Source: Apostichopus parvimensis (lineage: Eukaryota; Echinodermata; Holothuroidea; Aspidochirotida; Stichopodidae). From it: DNA of 64,000 bases. The notes beneath the pieces are model-generated. The model was not told where the DNA came from. It made no database searches and saw nothing but the letters and a program-made list of their open reading frames with translations. A program made the translations under genes and the position numbers. Location: assembly GCA_000934455.1 (NCBI GenBank), contig KN894455.1, forward strand, positions 8,335-72,334. The letters run 5' to 3'. Below are positions 25,101-35,607 of the stretch, one piece after another. The number at the start of each line of letters is the position of its first letter. Within the stretch, counting starts at the first letter, position 1.

Positions 25101-28100
25101 GTTGGTTTTCCTCGGATCATTTACCGATAAAATATGTATGTATAGACATGTTGTACATCCTACTTTCATGAAACTGCCTTAATTAAAAATAATACTTTTT
25201 CGCTCTCTTTCCTCATTTTCAGTTGGATCCCCATCATAGAGTACATCAACGAACAGTACGAAAAGTATTTATCAGAGGAGATAAGCATCACCCGTAAGAA
25301 ACACATCCCAGACAGCAGGGTACACGTCTGCCTCTATTTTGTTGCCCCGACAGGACACAAGTAAGTCTATCAGGAGATGGAGAATAATGTCTCGTCAGGG
25401 ATCTAGGGGTGGGGTGGGGGTTTGTGGAGGGTGTACACCCCCCATCTCAACTTAACACAAAACCTGAAAACTAGTTGTTCACAAAACCTTGTCTGTAGTC
25501 CCTAATTAAAAACCTTATCTATAGGCTAAGTATGCATTGGAATGCACTATTACTGATCTACAAATGTTAATTTCTGTTGGTGGACATCATTGCGAGTACC
25601 CAATCGTTTTTCAAATCCTGGATTCTCCTCTGCTAGTAGAACTTCATTGGCCACCTGTCTCTGCTGACATCACAAACATCCACCGTAGGTTTTGGTGAAA
25701 GTGAATTCTCTGTCCTGTGGGATCACTGTAAAAGTCTATAGAATTAACTTTGATTCAATCATTCAATTTTATTGATCTTTTGAGCGGACATTTCAAAGAC
25801 TCAACTTGATACATTTAGAATCTAATTTCTAAGAATGTTTTGGAAAAAGAAGAACAAAAGCAAGAAGGAAAACAGAAACTGAAAAATTTAAGTTCTTTCA
25901 TAAAATACAAATTAAATGGAAGAAGGCTGGTAGATGTTTTAAATGGATATAAGATGTTGCTTTGAACAGGGTAGAAAATTGTTCTAGGACTGAGTAGGTG
26001 AATAGGCCATCTGGTATCTGTTTATCTCCATGGAAACTAGCTTTGGAAGAAGTTATTGGTCACGGAAGGAAAGTAAAATATCATGATTTCCTGCTGACAT
26101 GGAACCATAGCAAAAATAAAACAATGTATGGCTAGAACAGGATTTGAACTAGTTACCTCTGGGATACAGCACTTACAACTAAGGGCTGGATAGTGCAATT
26201 GGTAGAGCACTGGGTTTGTAACCCAGAGGTCACTGATGCAAATCCAATTTCAGCCGTAAATTTTGTTCTTTCGCCATTTCTACATTTCCTAGTCAGTTTT
26301 TCCATTTTTCATTGACATATAATGGAACAGGGTGTAATTTTTTTCACGTCCATTTGAGGCGAGTTAACTTATTAGAGCTTTTATTAGTGGCCTTGAAAAT
26401 GTTTCGTCCTAGTTTGTGCAGACTTAAGAACTGATCGTTTAAAGGTCATCGGTATGACCTGAATAATGAAAATTGCAATTAGTTTTCATAAATTTTCTCC
26501 TGTATGTTTTACGCCTTGATAGTTATTTCCAGACATTGAGTAGAGTTCAATGAGTACTAACTGTACAAAATTGGACGCTCGAATGATGAACTTTTAAAAA
26601 GAAAGGCTAAATAAAAGGAATGAAAAATGGCACCCAGAGAGGCACCTTTCATGTTAGCATTTCCCTCCATAGATCCACCCCACCTCCCCTCCCCTCTCCC
26701 AGGCCCTGTTATTGGACTCTGTACTTTCTCTTTTATTCCCTAGTTTTAGGGTCTGTGTATATATAGTAACAGGAAGTTTTGCTTTCATGTTCACTTTTAA
26801 TAACAGCTTTTTTTTTTTAGGCAGATTTAAAATAAATAATTAGATAGTTTGAAAAGTGAAATTATGAACCTCTTTGGGAACCTTGTTTGGCTAGATTGAA
26901 AATATATTTTAGTAACATAGAAAACCAGAACAATAGCTATTGTACTTGTTGATTGAGTTCCAGAGTTCAAAGGTTGTTGGGACATGGTCAAGTCTAACGT
27001 GTGATAGAAAATGATTTTACTGTGAGGTATAATTTGGGGGGATAATTTAGGGTACTTAATTTCCAAATTATTAATGTATAATGGCATTAGCTTTAGGTTT
27101 AATCCTGACAATGCGTTTTACAGTAATGCATAAAGCAGCGTCTAGTAATGAATACACAGTGCATAGTAACAAATTAATAAGTGTACAGTTACTAATTAGC
27201 AATGTACAATTATTAATTAGCAGTGTACAAAAGGAATTGAAAGTTTATGGTAATGGATTAACAGCTGAGGTTAATGAATTGGGAGTGGATGATAATGACG
27301 TTAGAGTAATAAATAGACAGTAAATTGTCAAAGCTAAGCAATAAGCAGAAACGGAAAGGAAATAGGCAGGGATACATATATCCAATGTCTATGCTGTGCA
27401 GTACCTACCCATATGAAGGTGTGGTGCATATTACTGTATCATATTACATACACGTCCATAAATCATCGTTTGTCCCATTTCTCTCAGTAGAGATGCTTTG
27501 TATACCGTTTAGAAATACTGTATTTTGTTTGGTTACTTTAATTGTAAATAACAGGTAACGATTAGTTACTTGAGTGAAACAAATTGAAACTGTTTGGCAG
27601 GAAATTACTTTCTTATTGTAGTAATTAAATGTTGATTAGCTTGATTTCCAACATGTTTCAGAGAAGAAGTCAATGGTTGGGTGAAGTAGGTATGTCTACC
27701 TACTGTATGTAAAAGAAGAGGAAAAGGAAATGTTTTGAAGTTTGGGAATGAACTATTCCGAGTTGAAAAGTCATTTTTAGAATAACATAACTTCATTTCT
27801 TTACGTGGTAATCCTTGCTTAATATTTTTGTTTCTGCTTGGAGACCATGTCACTGTACTATGTAGGTATTATCCTTGCCCATCCACATGGCAGATTTTGT
27901 TGTTCTTTCGCCTACTCTGTGATCAATTGAAAAACGTGTTTGAAGGTTTTTGAAATAATGATGTAGGAGTACTAATGTCCAATTGAATTGAATTTGTAGG
28001 GAAAGAGAATGCATCCAGTCGGTCACTTTGTTGGGTTTTTATTGTCTTAAAGAGGGAGAAGGTAGACAGTCGTGGGAATTATATATTTTATAGAGCCTAC

Positions 28101-31100
28101 CATGAACCACATAGTCATGACTTATTAAATTTGTTGTGAAATCATGAAAAGTTCAATGAAAATGAATCACCAGTCATCATAGTACGAACAGTGCAATGAC
28201 AGGCAACAATTTATTATTTTGAATTTTTGGTGTAGCAGTGTTGAAGCCTCTGAATTTCCTCTGCTATAACATCCTGTGGTTCCTGTGTTTTAAAACTGCT
28301 ATACTTTATGTTTGTGACATATCAAATTTGACCATTTTGCATAGCAATTTGCTATATGTGATCCTGCATAAATTATTCCTGGGGTTTATTCTTTTGTAAT
28401 AAATATCCATTCAGCTTTAAAAACATGATCTCTATTCCCTTATTTTAGTATTATTTTCTAGATTCACGTAATAATTTAGATACTATGGTTCATGTTTTAG
28501 AAAATAAGAACCTGCTGTATGTTTAAACTAATAATTTAATACTAAACAAGGGAATAGAGACCGGTGCTGTGGATAAAAGCGATGGCATTTGAAGCAATGA
28601 GGCTTAGCAATCGGGAGGTTCCAGGTTTGATACCAGGCCGGGTCATAGTAAGGTGGGTTTTACATCCAAGAGCAATCTATTGTTTTCCCATCTAAAAATG
28701 ACTTTCTAAATTTATAAGCTTCCAAATTTGAGGTAAAATGTTAAATTGGAAGCCACCCGACGTGTATGTTGTAATCCATAAGCCCTTGCGGGTTTCTCCC
28801 ACATTTGTGGTCGCTTTAACATCGTAAAAAAAAATAACTGCTGACTGATTATAACTTGTAAAGCAATCTGACCATTTTGCAAATCATTTTGTGAAGCGGT
28901 ACTGGATAAATTATTCCCTGTAAGGTTGGCTGTCCCGCAACTATGTTACTGTTGGTCAATGTGGACATTTTTAGTTTGTGGATGGGATGAAGGGATATTC
29001 AAATGATTAATGCAAAGTAAAGACATCTTAATATTTTTGAAAATTAATCTGCTCCAACTTCTGCAGGTGTTACTAAACTATATATGAGATTTGTCCAACT
29101 AAAAATCAAGGTGACCTCAGATATGCATTTTGAAAGGAAACGGAAAGTAGTAGAGTACGCTGAACTAGATTTTTAAAATTGGCTATATTTTGCAGTGGGC
29201 GTTTTTAGTGAGTGTTACGATGTCGTGTCTCTGTCTCATGTGACTCGACAACAATTTCCTCTGAAAATAGATTTTGGAGTGAAAGTGCTGTGTGGTTAAA
29301 TGTACACTGTTCTGGAATGGCCATGAACTCCCTTGTCTAACTTCTGGTAAATAATTCGATTGTAAACATGCATTGTGGGAAAGAGATGATTGGTTGAAGG
29401 ACGTTCCGAGGAAATTGCTCTCAACAAATCAATAAATTGACAAAATTTTCTATTCAGTAAAACTGAGGCCTTTTTTTGTTTTATATGTAACTTTGAGTGT
29501 TTTTTTTGTTCAGTTGAAATTATTGTGTTTCTGGGAGCAATGTTGATAGAGTTACTGTACTTCTCAACGACCATGGATGAACACATAACACTATGACAGG
29601 GGCATAAAATACATCTACACTTCAACAGGGGAAGAGGGAAGAGGGAAGAGGTAAAAAGGTGGGGGTGGAGTGGGGGGAGGGGTGTGAGAGATGAATGGCA
29701 GTTGGCAATTCTTGGACCTACTTTTGGAAGGCTACGTATTAAAGTTTATAATATTGAACCAGTTTTTTTTAAGGTATTATTTTCAGTTTATTTTTTCTTT
29801 TGGGAGCTGTCTGAAACTTTGGGAGGCCTATTCCATGCATTCCTTTTTATGCAGATTTAATTTCCCAGTCATTATTGGATCCTATTTTTTCATTCTAGTT
29901 GTGACCATGCTAAGATCTAACTTTATATGAAATCTTGTTTATGTGTATTAGTTCTTCAAGTTCACCCTGCGTGTCCATATAAACCGTCTCAGACTGCGCA
30001 TGTTTATTCAATCCCTGAGTCATTGTAATGGTTGTTTCTACAGTGTCTCTCCTCTGTCTAAGTCGGTCTCCTCCTGTGTATATATATGTATGGTTTGCAA
30101 CTTAACCACAATAGTTTATTTCTTCAACTTTCCGTTGAGGGGCCAAGATATATATCTGTGGGCTTCCTGGTAAAATGAAAACCTTTTGTGACTCGATCAA
30201 AATGAAAAGTTTTGTCAGGGAGAGACTTTGATTTCCTTCATTACTCACTGGCACCCCATCAGTCTCTACTGGTTTATTTGTTAATCCTGGTTTATTTGTT
30301 AAGAGGCCTTACCTTAACATATATGAGAAAAGGTTTTATGATCTCTAGACTTTCTAAAAAATGGCTGGGATATTCATTATAATAAAACCAGACAGACAGA
30401 CATCATAATAAGCAACATGCTATAAATTGAATCAAATGAGTTGTGTGGTTTTCACATCAAATAGGTACTTACTTGTTGCCATGGCAACAGCAAATATGTT
30501 TCTTTTTCATGTCCCAGTCCAATTAACACTGTGTTGGAATAATAAAGTGTCTCTAGGGAACAAATGAGGGCAAATTCCTTTTTTTGAATTAAAGAAGCTG
30601 AATACTTCTGGTGGTAGAACAAGAATCTTTAAAACAATCTTTTGGAAATGTGAATCTTGAAGAGGTCAATTTTCCGACAACATTATTGTCTATCCATTGA
30701 TGGCAAACACCATGAAACATGCTTTGTCCTAATTTATTTCAAAGCAAATAATATCATTTAAAGTCATCAGTCCTACCTGCAAGTTGTTAGAAACTTGCTC
30801 AAAAGTTGCTCAAAAGCTGTCAAATATTTACTTTCCTGGAGATGATGATGATGCCGATCCTAACTACAGTTATTTTCAGATATTAAGGGATGTTGATTTG
30901 TACTACAATCGAATGTCTCAGTGAGCCAAAATGCCTCGAAGGAGGCAGGATCTGAACTAAACTAGGAAAAAATTAAGATTGCCCAACTTCAAAGCCACTT
31001 TCTGGTATTTGTATTTTGTGGTTATAAACTAAAATTGCTGTTTGAATGTGAGTGACCATTATATTCCCATCAAATGCATATTTGAGGGCAATGTTGATGA

Positions 31101-34100
31101 CCTTTAACCTTTGTGTAGTACTTACCTTCATTAGCAGTAACATTTCTTGACCCTTTGACTCTCCCAAAGTATTCCTTGGAGATTCATACCTTGGAAGATA
31201 TTCCTCAGCATGGTGTTACATGGTGTTACAGTGTTACATATTAAAAAGAATCAGATTTCATTGAGCATTGTGCTTGAAAGGAAGATGCTGTCAGGGGGAG
31301 TGTTGTGGCATTAAAGGAATTGTAAGGTTTCTACCATGGTGAGGAGATGGTGGCACTCAAAGAATTGAATGGTTTCTTCCATGCTTGGACCGTGCACAAT
31401 TTAAATCATACTAGCATATCTACTGGCAACACTGAATCGCATTATAGACATAACAAAATTTTCACCATGGTTTGGTTTATCAAAAATTCAAGGCATACTG
31501 TCAGGTATTGTTTTTAAAATGCCCTTTTTTCCTCTTTTCATCCACAGTCTGAAACCATTGGATATCGAGGTCATGAAGAGATTAGATAAAGTATGCAATG
31601 TGATGCCAGTCATCTCCAAAGCAGACACTCTAACAATAGAAGAACGGGCCACCTTTAAAAACAGGGTACGTGGATTAGTATGGAAAATGTATGAGAGAGG
31701 GTGGATGCATGGTTCGAGCAAGGGCTGAGGTTATAGCAGAAAAGGTGTAGGGGTATGATGGGACACTGTGGGAATTTGGAGAGTTTTATCAGGTTTATGG
31801 TATGGGGTGCACCATTAATTTGGGTGACGGTTTCTTCATACCAAAGGTTTTAGGATGAGAGAAGAAACAGTTGGCAAAGAAAGAGGGGGTAAGTTTTCTT
31901 TTGGTAATAAGTTATGTAGGGGATACTAGGATGTGGGATTTGTCCCTGGTTGGTAAAAGGTTATTACTTATGGGATATTGGGGACTTTCTGATCAGCTTG
32001 AAAAGTGTAGATGATGTGTTTGTGACATTTTGCTAGTTTTTAAGCATAAATGGGAACTATTATTATATTTACAAACCTTGTATATCAGTAAAAACATATT
32101 ATGCTCATATATTGTTTCTTATATCCACTAGTGCACGGTAGGAGGGTTTTTTTTCTTGGGGGGGGGGGATCGGGGGGTCCTAAAAAGGTAAAAATTCTAC
32201 CAAAACCCAGTTAAAAGTCAAGTACAAATCAGAGTTTCACAGTTCAACTAGTTTTTTGTTATTCTTCCAAGACAGCTGGAACAAGGAGGTAACCTTGCTC
32301 AGCACTAATAAGTAATATCTTTTTTATTATTGTCATCTTTAATGAGGGTAGTCCTGCTCAGTGCGGTAGCACTGCTTTCCAGAGGAGCCCTCAAAGTTTG
32401 GAGGTGAATTGTCCTCTGTTATTGGTTTATGTAATGGTTGTTATATAACGTTACTGTAAAATGCAGAAAAATAACAAATAAAATAAAGCTGAAGGGCTTG
32501 AAATATAACATGCAGATGTTTGACCTTTTTGACATAAACTGTGACATTTGACCTGTGTCACTGTCTATCAGTAGGTGCCACTTTCTGTCAATCTGTGCGA
32601 CTGTCTATCAATCGATGTGGCTGTCTATTATACTGTGCCATTGGTGTCTCATGAGAAGTTCAGAATTAGAGGCTATGTAATCGAAGCACACACATACTCA
32701 TCATGACATGTTCTGCACAGTTATACACCAAGTGTAAGCTGCCTCATCCTGCCGTTTACCTAGAAGAAATATAATAACTATATTATTCACCAATAAGACG
32801 GATTAACTAGAGTTATATGACTTCCTCTTAAGCAGCTGATAGTCTTTGCGAGGTATACCTATCTCTCCAGTCAAAGACATAAACAAATGAATATGCTGTT
32901 AGTCTGTTTAAATAATTTCACACCAGATGATTAACCTTGAGAAACTTGGTTTGCAACTTTGGTAGATTAAAATTTATTGGTTTAGGAGCTTAACTTGGAC
33001 TTTTATGGTAAATTTATATATAGCTAGGCTTATGACCATACAGACTGAAGCTGATGGCTATGTATGTTTGGCTAGAAGGAATATCTTATAGCCTGCATAA
33101 CAATCATGATGTTATACCAATATATGGAGTAATTGTGGTATGAAGTGGAATCCTAGGACATTTTGCAACTTTTGAAATGAATAATTTGGCCATTTTATCA
33201 CTGTTTTACTGATGGCAACCATTTGGAAAACACTTTCCATTGGTCTGTGGGAATTATGTCATGACGTCAAGTCTCGAAAACCTTTTGGAACAAATTAAAG
33301 TTGTAAGGAACGACTTTTCGATGCCATTACAACATATAGACCAATGCTACAGCATAAGCGACAGTGCGTGCACTATGTAAGATCTGAATCTAGTGAGAAT
33401 TGCGCCTTTTTGCATTATATACCATTTAATACAACAAAGTTCAACCCCTTGGTATAATTCTGAGCCTGTGATATGTAACAATATATTTGGGACTAAAATG
33501 TGTCAACCCAAAGTGTCATCACTCTTTTAATAGCTTACAATATAGCTTACAATAATAGCTTACAATATATTGACCAATGCTATAGCATAAAGAACAGAAC
33601 ATTTGTGAAACTGAATCTAGTGGGAATTACAACTTTCTTGCATTATATAACTTTTAATTCAACAAAGTTCAATCCCTTGGTGTAATTCTCAGCCTGTGAT
33701 TTTTGGGACTTAAAATGTGCATTTTTATTGTTTGAATTTCTTATTTTTTGTTAGATCAAAGAAGAGTTGAAGAAACATGGCGTACAGACCTACCCAATGA
33801 AAGGAGTTAATGAGGATGCAGATGATGCTAAGATTAACGATGTGTTAAGGGTCAGTATTAACATCAATGGAAAGCAATTACAACTTCAAAGACTGTCCAT
33901 GAGCATTGGTTAAAAAACAATGCCTTGTGGAGTGGAAAATGTAACGTTTTCGTTTGTGAATATTTATGGAAACTTTTTGAAGAGCAAACTTTTGAAAGTG
34001 TCACAAACTTTTATCCTATCTTGTATGCAGTGTATAATGTTGTACTTCTTCTGTCAATTGAACCATTCATATGAAAAAAACTACCTAGTGATGGGGGGAA

Positions 34101-35607
34101 GTTGGGTGGAAGGGGGGGGGGGAGAACAAGCCTGATCACAGCTCCTGCTGGTCGGCCAAAGAGCAGACTAGTATATGATAGAAGATAGAATAGGTATGAA
34201 GACAAGCAAATAATTTTTCAGACTGGAAGAGTAAACAAAAAATAGACAAAGGTAAAACAAGTGTCAGCCAGAGCTAAGATCCCCTGTCCCCCTCCTAGGA
34301 GGGGGACAGGGGGATCTGACTTCACTGGGAGGCTGCACCAGCCTTGGCATACCAACCTCCCAAGAGTACCTAGCCGTAAAAAATTTCCTGCTACATTTTG
34401 ATTGTTGGTTGTATTTAACTCTCAGTGTTCACTGTGTGTCTTTGGGACATCATTACCAATCATGCAAGGATATGCTGTGGTGTGTAGCATGGTAATACTG
34501 CTTCAAACAAATCATGTGTAGTTAGAATTAAGGCATTTGAATGAGTGTTTTTGTGGTAGCAGCACAGCAAAAAAATAATGCTTGTTGTTATCATACAGTG
34601 TGACAATGCAATAAGCTGATCCGCTTTTATCTATATTTTATATAATAGTTGTTTTATTTGATATATTTCTAGAATAACTGGTATTTACATTCACTCGTAT
34701 AAACATACCCTTTGTCTTCATACTTTATCCTGGTTTCTCACCTTTCACAGGATCAGATGCCCTTTGCTGTGGTTGGAAGTGACAAAACCCATGAGATTGA
34801 TGGCAAGAAAGTTCTTGGCAGACTTACAAACTGGGGCCTGATTGAGGGTTTGTAACTTTATACAGTTGCGATTACTTGATCGACTGCACATACTGTTAAA
34901 ACAACAAGTCACATATTTGATGTTGCAATGTTCTTTGTATTGACGATTCGTGATTGAATATGAGTGATACAGTACATATTTGAGTAACATTGGTTTCTTG
35001 GTTGTCTTCTTTGATGGACTGAAAATCAGGCAAACACCGAGCAACACCCATGATGCATTACTATTGGTTTCACAAGAAAACACAATAGGATAAAAACAAT
35101 AGGATGAAAAGAATTATCCCGGAACCTTTTGACTTTGTACAAATAAACGTGTCCATCCTTTCAATGGCCTGCCGATGGCCGTTGATAATAGTGTCAGTGA
35201 GTCAGCATAAGGGCAACATTACTTATTTTCTCATCATATTCTAATGTCCATTCTTTGTTAAATCTATCTTCATGTTGTTTGTTAAAGCCACACAATCTGC
35301 TATGTATTACAGATGATATTACCTTCAAATAAATCTAGTCCTTTGAGTGATGGTGACCTAACTAGTGAAATTCAAATCCTTCATTTCTACTGGCCAGAAG
35401 TGTAAATGTAACCCTGTTCTCAATGTCCTTTCCTTTTCAGTGGAAAATCCGAAACATTGTGAATTTTCTCATCTACGCAACATGTTGATCAGGACACACA
35501 TGCAAGACCTGAAGGAGGTCACGGACAGCATACACTACGAGAACTTCCGACGGGAGAGGCTAGCGGCCAAGCAAAAGTTCGAGAAAGCAGAGGAAAGTCG
35601 CTGCTAA
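10032..35607 (+). CDS. Septin GTPase (SEPT3/9/12 group) with N-terminal EF-hand pair, 5' partial
   Basis: Nine exons join in frame: 10032-10193, 20472-20645, 21812-21952, 24785-24866, 25223-25360, 31548-31665, 33755-33850, 34751-34847, 35441-35607. They encode 391 residues to a TAA stop; the N-terminus is missing because the first exon enters in phase 1. Residues 2-72 look like two EF-hands. Residues 85-112 carry the septin GYVGIDS start and the basic RKKALKR patch. The GTPase follows with P-loop GPSGLGKST (113-121), G3 DTPGFGD (174-180), G4 SKAD (256-259) and the septin-unique element near the end. The close match to SEPT3/SEPT9 ([25 protein letters not shown]) and the short tail without a long coiled coil place it in the SEPT3 group. 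Septins polymerise into filaments at the cell cortex and cytokinetic ring. An in-frame ATG at 20513 could start a conventional septin without the EF-hands. The gene could also be called septin-9-like; orthology within the group is not settled. Confidence 0.93.
12609..12709. repeat. Minisatellite, 18-bp unit
   Basis: Five degenerate copies of TATGGTACTCAATAGAA-type units. Confidence 0.8.
12793..13156 (+). mobile_element. TTAA-flanked MITE, copy 2
   Basis: Starts TTAA-AGGCATTGAAGACTCG and ends CGAGTCTTCACACCCT-TTAA. The termini are 16-bp imperfect inverted repeats with TTAA on both sides, as in piggyBac insertions. Confidence 0.85.
13556..13618. repeat. Imperfect palindrome
   Basis: GCAAATGC, AGCATCAAAC and GACCAGT pair in order with ACTGGTC, GTTTGATGCT and GCATTTGC around a CA loop. 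Confidence 0.8.
14841..15119. mobile_element. Probable hAT-type MITE with CCCTACAC duplications
   Basis: CCCTACAC occurs at 14833-14840 and 15120-15127. The ends TAAGATGACCAGAT and GGGTCAACTTTAATA are imperfect inverted repeats sharing TGACC. The interior repeats the motif CCCTGGATT. It is less certain than the others because the termini match poorly. Confidence 0.6.
16341..16400 (+). mobile_element. Possible LINE reverse-transcriptase scrap
   Basis: One frame reads [20 protein letters not shown], resembling the ERLQNRAARLIT motif near the C-terminus of CR1/Jockey-type LINE polymerases. Nothing longer is recognisable. Confidence 0.35.
20472..20645 (+). CDS. Septin gene exon: second EF-hand half fused to septin N-terminus
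   Basis: The split Gly codon (G|GT) joins this exon in phase to the previous one. [17 protein letters not shown] resembles the second EF-hand exit helix of myosin light chains (known GPINFT motif). Thirteen residues later the same exon starts the septin homology ([20 protein letters not shown], then FEFNIMVV). The fusion point is therefore inside one exon, which argues against two neighbouring genes being joined by mistake. The donor is G|gtgagt. Confidence 0.9.
20842..21110. repeat. TAA microsatellite with linked dispersed repeat
   Basis: Eight or so TAA units followed by ACTTATATAGCACCAAATC and CTCAAGGCGCTTTACAAAG, a layout common to a dispersed repeat in many animals. Confidence 0.6.
21812..21952 (+). 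CDS. Septin gene exon: P-loop and switch I
   Basis: [20 protein letters not shown] is the G1 motif and following helix. Further on, [12 protein letters not shown] aligns with IPKTVEIKAIGH of SEPT3, so the switch I position normally occupied by the catalytic Thr holds Ser151 (numbering from the first codon visible in the window). Phase 1 in, phase 1 out; donor G|gtatgt. Confidence 0.93.
22022..22196. repeat. 50-bp direct repeat pair
   Basis: 22022-22071 and 22148-22196 share CCACATGGT, GCCTAACACCACACT and TCAATGGG, about 126 bases apart, in a septin intron. Confidence 0.7.
24785..24866 (+). CDS. Septin gene exon: G3 motif
   Basis: Encodes [20 protein letters not shown] and then HINNEN, the switch II/G3 region, ending inside a Cys codon (TG|T). 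The acceptor is tgtttgcag; the donor gtatgt follows directly. Confidence 0.94.
25223..25360 (+). CDS. Septin gene exon: central GTPase region
   Basis: Encodes [19 protein letters not shown] and the stretch up to FVAPTGH, matching the conserved region between G3 and G4 of SEPT3/9 (INDQYEKYL, RIPDTRVHCCLYF). Phase 2 in, phase 2 out; donor gtaagt. Confidence 0.95.
26125..26182 (-). pseudogene. 3' part of a tRNA-Thr-like sequence, opposite orientation
   Basis: On the minus strand, ATCCCAGAGGTAACTAG then TTCAAATCCTGTTCTAGCC reads as the anticodon 3' half, variable loop, T arm and acceptor of the same tRNA type. The 5' half is degenerate. It abuts 26184-26255 head to head. Confidence 0.5.
26184..26255 (+). 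pseudogene. tRNA-Thr(UGU)-like pseudogene or SINE head
   Basis: The acceptor GGCTGGA pairs with TTCAGCC (one G-T). The anticodon stem CTGGG/CCCAG carries TGT. The D stem and T stem contain mismatches (T arm around TGCAAATCC), so it is probably not a working tRNA. Confidence 0.6.
28562..28834 (+). mobile_element. tRNA-derived SINE, second family
   Basis: B box GGTTTGATACC at 28624-28634 in a tRNA-like head, a roughly 200-base unrelated body and a poly(A) end near 28826. The body differs from the SINE at 8390. Confidence 0.6.
31548..31665 (+). CDS. Septin gene exon: G4 motif
   Basis: Encodes [20 protein letters not shown] then [19 protein letters not shown]. The G4 motif reads SKAD where most septins have AKAD. 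The Lys and Asp that contact guanine are kept. Donor AGG|gtacgt. Confidence 0.95.
32553..32640. repeat. Short tandem repeat, about 26-bp unit
   Basis: Four degenerate units of the type GTGNNACTGTCTATCAAT. Confidence 0.6.
33333..33720. repeat. Imperfect tandem duplication in septin intron
   Basis: 33333-33500 and 33566-33720 share GACCAATGCTA, AGCATAA, ACAACAAAGTTCAA and CAGCCTGTGAT in order. Between them TAGCTTACAATA occurs three times. Confidence 0.75.
33755..33850 (+). CDS. Septin gene exon: post-G4 segment
   Basis: Thirty-two codons, phase 0 to 0 ([20 protein letters not shown], then [12 protein letters not shown]). It matches the variable segment of SEPT3/9 (ELEVNGIEFYPQKEFDEDLE). Donor AGG|gtcagt. 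Confidence 0.93.
34277..34317. repeat. GC-rich near-perfect palindrome
   Basis: AGATCCCCTGTCCCCCTCCT pairs with the following 21 bases, one extra C/G pair aside, with no loop. Confidence 0.9.
34751..34847 (+). CDS. Septin gene exon: septin-unique element, first part
   Basis: Encodes [20 protein letters not shown] and [12 protein letters not shown]. The known family motifs are PFAVVGSD and GRKTxWGxIEVEN. The donor is the less usual G|gtttgt, chosen because it alone keeps the frame into the VEN codons of the next exon. Confidence 0.93.
35441..35607 (+). CDS. Septin gene last coding exon
   Basis: Encodes [20 protein letters not shown] then [20 protein letters not shown] and a 17-residue tail ending in ESRC before TAA. 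There is no long C-terminal coiled coil, as expected for the SEPT3 group and unlike the SEPT2, 6 and 7 groups. Confidence 0.95.

Larger units (their letters stand above)
20646..31547 (+). other. Septin introns between exons 2 and 6 of the recognised set
   Basis: Four introns (20646-21811, 21953-24784, 24867-25222, 25361-31547). They hold a TAA-linked repeat (20842-21110), a 50-bp direct repeat (22022-22071 and 22148-22196), tRNA-Thr-like sequences (26125-26255), a short 21-bp tandem repeat near 27170-27235 and a SINE (28562-28834). No further coding exon is required by the phases. Confidence 0.6.
31666..35440 (+). other. Septin introns downstream of the G4 exon
   Basis: Three introns (31666-33754, 33851-34750, 34848-35440). 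They hold a short tandem repeat near 32553-32640, a 230-bp imperfect tandem duplication (33333-33720) and a GC-rich palindrome (34277-34317). The rest shows nothing. Confidence 0.6.

Noticed and set aside
25633-25671. [13 protein letters not shown], like the LHWLPV motif of LINE polymerases
   Set aside because: Too short to separate from chance, with no neighbouring similarity.
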